Positions 1 to 4,983 of a stretch of 8,177 nt of DNA are shown here, piece after piece. Made by a program: the position numbers and the translations under genes. The notes under the pieces were generated by a model. That model worked only from the letters and a program-made list of their open reading frames with translations, was not told where the DNA came from and did no database searches. Location of the stretch: contig DASPNH010000001.1 of assembly GCA_035626675.1 (NCBI GenBank), forward strand, positions 1 through 8,177, given 5' to 3'. How positions within the stretch are numbered: position 1 is the stretch's first letter; every line of letters starts with the position of its first letter. This DNA comes from DASPNH01 sp035626675. Lineage in GTDB: Bacteria; Desulfobacterota; Binatia; UBA1149; CAITLU01.

Positions 1-387
1 CTCCTTCTCGCCGTGGGCCGAGGGCGGGAGCATCTCCAGGCCTGCGACGTCCAGGGGCCGGTGCTGCTCGAACTCGGCTACGGCCCAGGGAAAGGGCGAG
101 ATGTGCTCGAGCTGGCCGCGCAGCGGCCACAGGCCCGGCGCGAACCATTCGTGCGTCACGCTCCAGCGGCGGTACTCGTCCTCGAACAGGCACAGCACGG
201 CGCGGTCGCTGCCGGCGAAGTGGCCGATGGCGGAGAGTGTTTCGCTGACGGCGTCGTCGACCTGGTCGGGAGACAGCGAGATGAAGCGGGTGCCGAGTGC
301 GGCAAGCAGGCTGCGCAGCTCGAGCTGGCGCTCCAGCGAGCCGTAGCCGGGCGCGGCAGCGCCCTCCATGGAAGAGTTCGACGACAT
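1..387 (-). CDS. GAF-domain sensory/signalling protein, N-terminal part
   Basis: Only the first 129 residues are visible; the frame is still open at base 1. Residues about 17-45 form a short helical lead-in (SLERQLELRSLLAALGTRF), followed by a GAF fold from about residue 40, with DQVDDAVSETLSAIGHFAG, the strand DRAVLCLFED and the THEWFAPGLWP segment near residues 78-88. This layout is typical of bacterial GAF sensor modules that precede histidine kinase, GGDEF/EAL, sigma-54 activator or LuxR-type output domains; the output domain lies outside the window, so the signal and output are unknown. A cytoplasmic location is likely because no signal peptide or membrane segment is visible. The start is the ATG at 387-385. 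An in-frame GTG at 405-403, with AAGGGGG six bases upstream, would add six residues and has the better ribosome-binding site. A stop codon at 408-406 closes the frame above it. The gene diverges from the alcohol dehydrogenase. The GAF call is firm; the rest is open. Confidence 0.85.
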   Translation of the reverse strand, partial: MSSNSSMEGAAAPGYGSLERQLELRSLLAALGTRFISLSPDQVDDAVSETLSAIGHFAGSDRAVLCLFEDEYRRWSVTHEWFAPGLWPLRGQLEHISPFPWAVAEFEQHRPLDVAGLEMLPPSAHGEKE

Positions 388-498
388 CGTGACGGCGAGG
401 TCCACCTATCGCCCCCTTCGCTGACCAACCTGCTGCATGGTACCGGTGCGCCGTCTCCTTTCCCCCCGGCGGCCGGCGCGGTCGCGACGAGACCCGCG

Positions 499-527
499 AA
501 TTAACCTGCGAGCCCCATCCGACTCAA
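499..527 (-). promoter_or_regulatory. Possible sigma-70-like promoter for the GAF gene
   Basis: On the minus strand, TTGAGT (527-522) is followed after 17 bases by TTAATT (504-499). The -35 box matches consensus at four of six positions and the -10 box at three of six, with ideal spacing. It points toward the leftward GAF gene in a gap that must hold promoters for two divergent genes. This is a weak pattern match only. Confidence 0.2.
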
Positions 528-559
528 GCCCCTGACTTTCCTTTCCCCTCCCGTCTCGC

Positions 560-565
560 TATCAA
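560..565 (+). promoter_or_regulatory. Possible -10 element just upstream of the dehydrogenase start
   Basis: TATCAA matches the -10 consensus at four of six positions and ends seven bases before the ATG at 573. If used, transcription would begin at or next to the start codon, giving a leaderless or nearly leaderless mRNA. The leader just upstream (about 531-560) is pyrimidine-rich and has no Shine-Dalgarno sequence. No convincing -35 box sits at the right distance: CTGACT at 532-537 is 22 bases away. Speculative. Confidence 0.2.
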
Positions 566-572
566 CCGCCCC

Positions 573-1664
573 ATGAAAGCAGCTCTCTTCGTCGCCAATC
601 ACGAGCCTCTCTGCGTGGAGGATGTGGCCCTGGACGCGCCCTCCCAGCCCGGCGAGGTCCACGTTCAATGGAAGGCGAGCGGCGTCTGCCACTCCGACCT
701 TTCGATCTGGGAGGGCAAGCTGCCCATTCCTCCCGGCTGCATCCTCGGTCACGAGGGCGCGGGCGTGGTGGTCTCGGCGGTGGAGAGCAAGACGGGCCTG
801 AAGGCCGGCGACCACGTCATCGGCAGCTTCGTCCCGACCTGCGGCGAATGCTTTTTCTGCAAGAACGGCCAGCCTTTCGTCTGCCAGCAGGGCCAGATGA
901 TCGGCATGAGCCGCATGCCTTTCGTCCGCAGCGACGGCCAGCGTTTCTTCGGCGCCGTCGGGGGCCTCGCCACGTTTGCCGAGCAGTCGGTCGTTCACGA
1001 GGCCGCGCTGGTGAAGATTCCGAACGACTTTCCGCTCGAGCAGGCCTGCCTGGTCGGTTGCGGCGTGACCACGGGCGTCGGCGCAGCGCTCAATGCCGCC
1101 AAGGTCACCAAGGGCTCCACCGTTGCCGTCATCGGCTGCGGCGGCGTGGGCACCTCGGTCATCCAGGGTGCGCGAATCGCCGGAGCCGCCAATATCATCG
1201 CCATCGACCTGAACGAGGCCAAGCGCGCCTCGGCTTCGCGTTTCGGCGCCACGCATTCGGTCGACCCTGCGGTCAACGATCCCATCGGGTTCGTGCAGGA
1301 GCTTACCGGCAGCCGCGGTGCCGACTTCGTCTTCGAGGTCGTCGGCGTCTCCAAGCTGCAGCGCCAGGCCTACGACATGACGCGCCCCGGCGGTGTGTGC
1401 TGCCTGGTGGGCGTGCCCAACCTGACCGACGAGGTCAGCTTCCCCGCCGCGATGATCGCGCTTCAGAACAAGAGCATCGTCGGGACCATCTACGGCAGCG
1501 CCGACGTGCGCACCGACTTCGTGCGCTTCGTCAACTTCGCCAAGAACGGCGACCTGGACCTGTCGGGAATGGTCTCGCGCACCATCAAGCTCGGAGACAT
1601 CAACGACGCGTTCAAGGAAATGAACTCGGGCGACGCCATCCGTTCGGTCATCCTGTACGACTAG
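573..1664 (+). CDS. Zinc-dependent alcohol dehydrogenase (MDR superfamily)
   Basis: A complete 363-residue protein, usual length for the family. It should oxidise an alcohol to an aldehyde (or the reverse) with NAD in the cytoplasm. The N-terminal GroES-like catalytic domain carries the catalytic-zinc ligands C39 (SGVCHSD), H60-E61 (GHEGAG) and C163 (VGCGVTTG). Structural-zinc cysteines are C90, C93, C96 and C104. The Rossmann domain has GCGGVG at residues 188-193, and an acidic residue (D212, in IAIDLNEAK) closes the second strand, which favours NAD over NADP. The set of residues resembles the class III/AdhC-like group (COG1062), which includes formaldehyde-thiol and general alcohol dehydrogenases; the substrate cannot be fixed from sequence alone. 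The start ATG fits the MKAALF family N-terminus, although no Shine-Dalgarno precedes it. The gene stands alone, divergent from the GAF gene and 99 bases before the first glycosyltransferase, and has no obvious link to the glycosylation genes. Confidence 0.95.
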   Translation: MKAALFVANHEPLCVEDVALDAPSQPGEVHVQWKASGVCHSDLSIWEGKLPIPPGCILGHEGAGVVVSAVESKTGLKAGDHVIGSFVPTCGECFFCKNGQPFVCQQGQMIGMSRMPFVRSDGQRFFGAVGGLATFAEQSVVHEAALVKIPNDFPLEQACLVGCGVTTGVGAALNAAKVTKGSTVAVIGCGGVGTSVIQGARIAGAANIIAIDLNEAKRASASRFGATHSVDPAVNDPIGFVQELTGSRGADFVFEVVGVSKLQRQAYDMTRPGGVCCLVGVPNLTDEVSFPAAMIALQNKSIVGTIYGSADVRTDFVRFVNFAKNGDLDLSGMVSRTIKLGDINDAFKEMNSGDAIRSVILYD

Positions 1665-1684
1665 ACCCGCGGCCCCCGACAATC

Positions 1685-1704
1685 GCGGCTGGCCCGGTCG
1701 CCGC
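1685..1704 (+). terminator. Weak GC hairpin after the dehydrogenase
   Basis: GCGGC at 1685-1689 can pair with GCCGC at 1700-1704 across a 10-base loop, 21 bases after the stop codon. No T-run follows, so it is not a standard intrinsic terminator. At this GC content such a stem can occur by chance. Recorded because it is one of the few structures in the 99-base gap. Confidence 0.15.
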
Positions 1705-1742
1705 CTCTGCGAGCGCGCCGCTGACTTGCCTGGTGGCGCTGC

Positions 1743-1754
1743 GGCCTGTAGGCC
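1743..1754. repeat. 12-base near-palindrome before the GT2 gene
   Basis: GGCCTGTAGGCC has five-base inverted arms (GGCCT/AGGCC) around a two-base centre, ending nine bases before the ATG at 1764. Its position could suit an operator that controls the downstream glycosyltransferase cassette. No second copy was noticed in the window and chance is a fair explanation. Confidence 0.2.
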
Positions 1755-1763
1755 CAGCCTGAC

Positions 1764-2813
1764 ATGAGCACGGACGTCGAAGAGCTGCTGGGCTCGCTCG
1801 CCATTGCCGTGGTCGTACCGGCCTACCAGGCCGAGCGGTCCATCGAGGCGGTCCTGGCCGCCATTCCCGACTTCGTCCGCCGGGTCGTGGTCGTCATCGA
1901 CTGCTGCACCGACCGAACCGGCGATGCGGTCGACCGCGCCGCGGCCCGCGACCGCCGCATCGTGCGTGTCGATCATGAACGCAATTGCGGTGTGGGAGCG
2001 GCCATGCGCACCGGCTATCGGCGCGCCCTGGCCGACGGCGCCGACATCATCGTCAAGATCGACAGCGACGACCAGATGGATGCCGGCCATCTGTGGCGGC
2101 TGATCCTGCCGGTCGCGCTGGGCCGCGCCGACTACGCCAAGGGCAATCGTTTCCATCATCCTCGCGAGATGCGCTCGATGCCGATGGTACGGCTGATCGG
2201 CAATGCGGCGCTGTCGTTTCTGTCCAAGCTTTCCACCGGCTACTGGAACCTGCTCGACCCGACCAACGGATACACGGCGATTTCCCGCGAGGCGCTGCAT
2301 GCGATCGATCTCGAGCGCCTGGACGACCGCTTCTTCTTCGAGTCGAGCATGCTCTCGGAGCTGTCGCTGGCACGTGCCGTCTGCGTCGACGTGCCCATTC
2401 CGGCGCGCTACGGGGAAGAGGCCAGTCATCTGTCGGTCACCCGGAGCCTGTTCGAGTTCGCGGCAAAACACGCGCGCAACTTCCTGCGCAGGATCTGGCT
2501 TCGCTACCTCATACTGGATTTCTCGGCCGCCTCCCTGCTGCTGGTGCTCGGACTTCCGCTGGCACTCTTCGGCGTGGTCTTCGGCCTTCGCAGCTGGGCA
2601 CATTCGAGCCTGTACGGCGTGCCCGCCACCGCCGGCACCGTCATGCTGGCGGCGTTCACCACGGCGGCCGGGCTGTTCGGCCTGGTGCAGGCTCTGATCT
2701 ACGACATCATGTCGGTGCCTCAGGTCCCCCTGACCGCACCACGACTGGGCCTGCACGTGCCAAAGTCGGTCGCGGAGCAGCCGCTACCTCAGGTACGATC
2801 GGTTGCCCGATAA
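1764..2813 (+). CDS. GT2 glycosyltransferase, DPM/DPG-synthase-like, with C-terminal membrane anchor
   Basis: A 349-residue family 2 glycosyltransferase (GT-A fold). The N-terminal strand AVVVPAYQAE (15-24) opens the nucleotide-sugar domain. NCGVGAAMRTGYRRAL (74-89) and KIDSDDQMD (98-106) are hallmarks of the DPM/DPG-synthase-like subgroup, and D100/D102/D103 supply the DxD metal site. DPTNGYTAISREAL (165-178), FFFESSML (190-197) and PIPARYGEE (211-219) are the conserved acceptor-side motifs of the same group. Two hydrophobic stretches near 248-275 and 288-315 should anchor it in the inner membrane, active site in the cytoplasm. Such enzymes usually move a sugar from a nucleotide donor to polyprenyl phosphate; the sugar is unknown. 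The usual DDGSTD loop reads IDCCTD (45-50). The start is set by the fold boundary, as no clear Shine-Dalgarno is present. The stop is 24 bases before the secreted protein gene, suggesting co-transcription. Confidence 0.9.
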   Translation: MSTDVEELLGSLAIAVVVPAYQAERSIEAVLAAIPDFVRRVVVVIDCCTDRTGDAVDRAAARDRRIVRVDHERNCGVGAAMRTGYRRALADGADIIVKIDSDDQMDAGHLWRLILPVALGRADYAKGNRFHHPREMRSMPMVRLIGNAALSFLSKLSTGYWNLLDPTNGYTAISREALHAIDLERLDDRFFFESSMLSELSLARAVCVDVPIPARYGEEASHLSVTRSLFEFAAKHARNFLRRIWLRYLILDFSAASLLLVLGLPLALFGVVFGLRSWAHSSLYGVPATAGTVMLAAFTTAAGLFGLVQALIYDIMSVPQVPLTAPRLGLHVPKSVAEQPLPQVRSVAR

Positions 2814-2837
2814 AGAGCGCTTTCCAACCCCTGATGC

Positions 2838-2912
2838 ATGGATGACCGCCGCGCGATGATTTCCGCAATCCTCACCGTTCTACTCTGCCTGCTGGCCGGC
2901 TCCGCCTCCGCA
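2838..2912 (+). other. Signal peptide of the secreted protein
   Basis: Residues 1-25 have a charged start (MDDRR), a hydrophobic core (about 8-20, ISAILTVLLCLLA) and a good signal peptidase I site, ASA before D26. The single Cys17 sits inside the core without a lipobox around a cleavage site, so a lipoprotein is unlikely. Confidence 0.8.
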
Positions 2913-4973
2913 GACATCGTCGCGGACCATGCCGACGATGTCTGTCCACCGGGCGATACTCCGTGCGTGATCAATCAGCGCGTGGAGGTCGCCGGCGACA
3001 GCCTCCTGGATTTCGGAACGCGAGCGCTGATCGTCGGCGCCGGAGGGCTGCTGGACTTCGGCTCGGGCAGCGCGACCGTGCTCGCGGGCCCGATCACGAT
3101 CGGCGGCGATGGCGTCAGCGTCAAGGGCGTCGACTCCGGCGGGCTCGTCACGATCTCGGCGGAAGGGAACCTGATCATCCAGTCCATCGTCAATGGACGC
3201 ACGGTCAAGCCTGGAACGCTCTTCCTGGAAGCCACCGGCAACGTCGTGCTGGCATCCACCATCGACATGCGCGGCAGCACGCTCGATGCCGACGGCGGCT
3301 CGGTGTGCGCCGAGTCCTTCGAGGGCTCGGTTTCGGTGCAGGGCCTGATCAAGACCGACAGCGGGCGTTTCGGCCTCGGCGGCGACATCGATCTTACCGC
3401 CGAGGTGGACGTTGCGGTGCAGGCGGCGATCACGGCCATCGGAGGTGACACCGACGGCGGCGACATCACCATCTACGCCGCACGCGACGTGCTCATCAGC
3501 GGCGACGTCAGCGCCAGTGCCGACGGCGGCGCGGGCTACGGCGGCGACATCGACATCGAGGCGGACCGCAACGTCATCCTCAGCGGCGGCACCGACGCCG
3601 ACCGCACCCTGGTCGAGTCGCGCGGACACGAGGACGAGGACAGCTTCTCGGGCGACGGCGGCGACATCGACCTGGTTGCCGGCGGCAACGTCGACGTCGG
3701 CCAGTTCGCCGTCGTCGTCAGCGAAGGCTCCGCACCCGACGGCTTCAGCGGCTACATAGCGCTGGAAGCCGACGATGCCGCAGTCGTCGAGGGGCGGCTC
3801 GAAGCCGTAGCCGACGGCGGCGACGGCGAAGGCGGCGACATCGACATCACCGCTCCGACTTCGATCGACATCGCCTCGACCGGGTTGCTCGTCGTCGACG
3901 CCGCCAGCCCCGGCGCGATCACCCTGGACTCGGACGGCCCGATCACGCTCGACGGCAGCTTCAGCCTGATCGGCAAGCCGGGCGGAACCGGCGGCGTTTT
4001 CGAGGTCGACTCGCTGGCCGACATCAGCGTAGCCGGCGTCCTTGCGGCCAACCGGCCGCAGACCGAGATCGAGTGGACGGCCTGCCGCATCACGCTCAAG
4101 CCAACCGCCTACATCGACAATAACTCGATGGAAGGAAGCAACGTCCTGACGGTGGGCGAGAGCTTGCGCCTGGAGACCGGAAGCTCGCTGCTGACGAGGC
4201 CCAACGGACTGAACAAGCTCGTCTACCGAGCGCCGTCCAAGCCGCCCGTGATCCTGGGAACGGTGACTCCGCAGCCGGTGCTCGTAGTCGACGAGACTCT
4301 GGCGGGCTGCCCGGTATGCCTCAACGGCGAGGTCGACGAGGGCGAGCTGTGCGACGATGGCAACACGATCGAGACCGATGCCTGCCTGAGCTCGTGCGTG
4401 CCGGCGAGCTGCGGCGACGGGATCGTGCAGGAGGGCGTCGAGGAGTGCGACGACCAGGACGTGGACGAGACCGATGGCTGCTCGCTGAGCTGCGATACGC
4501 TCGAGTGCGCCGACGCCAACGGCGACGGACTCGTGCGGGCCGTCGACGCCCTGCGCATCCTGCAAAGTGCGGTCGGCCAGTCGGTGGCATGCCATCCGTG
4601 GGTCTGTGACGTCAATGGCGACGAGAAGGTCCTGGCCGGTGACGCGCTCATCGCTCTGCGCGCCGCCGTCGGACTGCCCGTAGCGCTGTCGTGCATCGTC
4701 ACTCCGACCACGACCCTGCCCACGACGACCACGACGACGATGCCGGCCACGACCACGACGGTGGCGGAGACCACGACGACGCTCCCGCAAACCACGACGA
4801 CGGTGATCGAACCGACCACGACCACCGTCGAAAACGTCACCACCACCACGATCGAGGAGCCGACCACCACGACGGTGGTGGAGCCGACGACCACGTTGCC
4901 GGAAGCGACGACTCTTCCCGCGCCGACCACGACCGCGGAGCCGACGACCGCCCCGACATCGCCTGCGCTGTGA
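2838..4973 (+). CDS. Secreted beta-helical repeat protein with Cys-rich repeats, dockerin-like pair and Thr-rich tail
   Basis: A 711-residue exported protein. A signal peptide (about 1-25) is followed by a CPPGDTPC segment (36-43, likely a disulfide) and a long repetitive Gly/Asp/Ile-rich region (about 45-400) that resembles the parallel beta-helix of filamentous-haemagglutinin-like adhesins. The motif GGDI[DT] recurs at 181, 207, 235, 274 and 332, with a degenerate copy at 305. Cys-rich repeats of the DUF4215/myxobacterial type occupy 491-557, a dockerin-like EF-hand pair 559-612, and a Thr-rich tail 621-711. It is probably a cell-surface or extracellular structural or adhesive protein; no enzymatic motif was seen. 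The dockerin part could bind calcium and a partner module. No LPXTG, MYXO-CTERM-like helix or outer-membrane barrel follows the tail, so attachment is unclear. An alternative start is M7 (2856), which still leaves a signal peptide. It lies 10 bases before the GT-C gene. Domain reading is by eye; the precise function is unknown. Confidence 0.88.
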   Translation: MDDRRAMISAILTVLLCLLAGSASADIVADHADDVCPPGDTPCVINQRVEVAGDSLLDFGTRALIVGAGGLLDFGSGSATVLAGPITIGGDGVSVKGVDSGGLVTISAEGNLIIQSIVNGRTVKPGTLFLEATGNVVLASTIDMRGSTLDADGGSVCAESFEGSVSVQGLIKTDSGRFGLGGDIDLTAEVDVAVQAAITAIGGDTDGGDITIYAARDVLISGDVSASADGGAGYGGDIDIEADRNVILSGGTDADRTLVESRGHEDEDSFSGDGGDIDLVAGGNVDVGQFAVVVSEGSAPDGFSGYIALEADDAAVVEGRLEAVADGGDGEGGDIDITAPTSIDIASTGLLVVDAASPGAITLDSDGPITLDGSFSLIGKPGGTGGVFEVDSLADISVAGVLAANRPQTEIEWTACRITLKPTAYIDNNSMEGSNVLTVGESLRLETGSSLLTRPNGLNKLVYRAPSKPPVILGTVTPQPVLVVDETLAGCPVCLNGEVDEGELCDDGNTIETDACLSSCVPASCGDGIVQEGVEECDDQDVDETDGCSLSCDTLECADANGDGLVRAVDALRILQSAVGQSVACHPWVCDVNGDEKVLAGDALIALRAAVGLPVALSCIVTPTTTLPTTTTTTMPATTTTVAETTTTLPQTTTTVIEPTTTTVENVTTTTIEEPTTTTVVEPTTTLPEATTLPAPTTTAEPTTAPTSPAL
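3378..3887 (+). repeat. Degenerate GGDI-type coil repeats of the beta-helix
   Basis: The DNA word GGCGGCGACATC starts at 3378, 3456, 3540, 3657 and 3831, always in the same reading frame, encoding GGDI. A degenerate copy (SGYIALEAD) lies near 3750. Spacing between copies is about 26, 28, 39, 30 and 28 residues, fitting one to two turns of a beta-helix. After each copy comes an alternating hydrophobic pattern such as DIDIEADRNVILSGG. The divergence between units indicates old duplications rather than a recent array. Confidence 0.7.
4308..4508 (+). other. DUF4215-like cysteine-rich repeat domain
   Basis: Residues 491-557 hold ten cysteines (491, 494, 505, 516, 520, 525, 537, 548, 552, 557) in two repeats: NGEVDEGELCDDGN...DACLSSC and CGDGIVQEGVEECDD...DGCSLSC. 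This is the pattern of the Myxococcus-type Cys-rich repeat, known from surface and secreted proteins of delta-proteobacteria-like lineages. The cysteines are presumably paired as disulfides outside the cytoplasm. Confidence 0.8.
4512..4673 (+). other. Dockerin-like pair of EF-hand repeats
   Basis: Two 22-residue segments share the plan DxNxDxxxxxxD...ALxxLxxAVG. The first is DANGDGLVRAVDALRILQSA (D559, N561, D563, D570); the second begins DVNGDEKVLAGDALIALRAA (D591, N593, D595, D602). These are the calcium-ligand positions of type I dockerin repeats. The linker holds C585 and C590. Dockerins bind cohesins in cellulosomes, but many stand-alone copies exist in bacteria with no cellulosome, and no cohesin is seen here. 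Confidence 0.75.
4698..4970 (+). repeat. Threonine-rich TTTT-block tail
   Basis: Residues 621-711 contain 45 threonines in 91 residues. The core is a run of TTTT blocks followed by three or four residues: TTTTVAE, TTTTLPQ, TTTTVIEP, TTTTVENV, TTTTIEEP, TTTTVVEP. Thr codons alternate between ACC and ACG, so the DNA is a low-complexity ACC/ACG tract but not an exact microsatellite. The composition is mucin-like, with Pro, Val and Glu between the blocks, and would suit an extended, heavily O-glycosylated stalk. Translation of other frames gives His/Asp-rich or Val-rich artefacts. Confidence 0.85.
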
Positions 4974-4983
4974 CCGCGAGGCG

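Noticed and set aside
13..504. A 163-codon plus-strand frame at the left edge
   Set aside because: It lies opposite the GAF-domain gene, whose minus-strand translation shows a convincing GAF sequence; the plus-strand product has no recognisable motif.
501..2756. A 751-codon open frame on the minus strand opposite the dehydrogenase and first GT2
   Set aside because: It is opposite two genes with clear catalytic motifs. Its product is rich in Arg, His, Asp, Gly and Ala without any recognisable fold, and it spans the intergenic gap. This is the usual antisense artefact of GC-rich coding DNA.
4223..4930. A Val-rich minus-strand frame resembling a membrane protein
   Set aside because: It is the reverse complement of the Thr tract (ACG/ACC gives GTC/GTG-type Val codons) with no gene-like features in the remainder.
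4698..4970. Possible CRISPR-like or minisatellite array in the ACC/ACG tract
   Set aside because: There are no fixed-length repeats with unique spacers. The pattern is explained by a reading frame of TTTT blocks with mixed synonymous codons.
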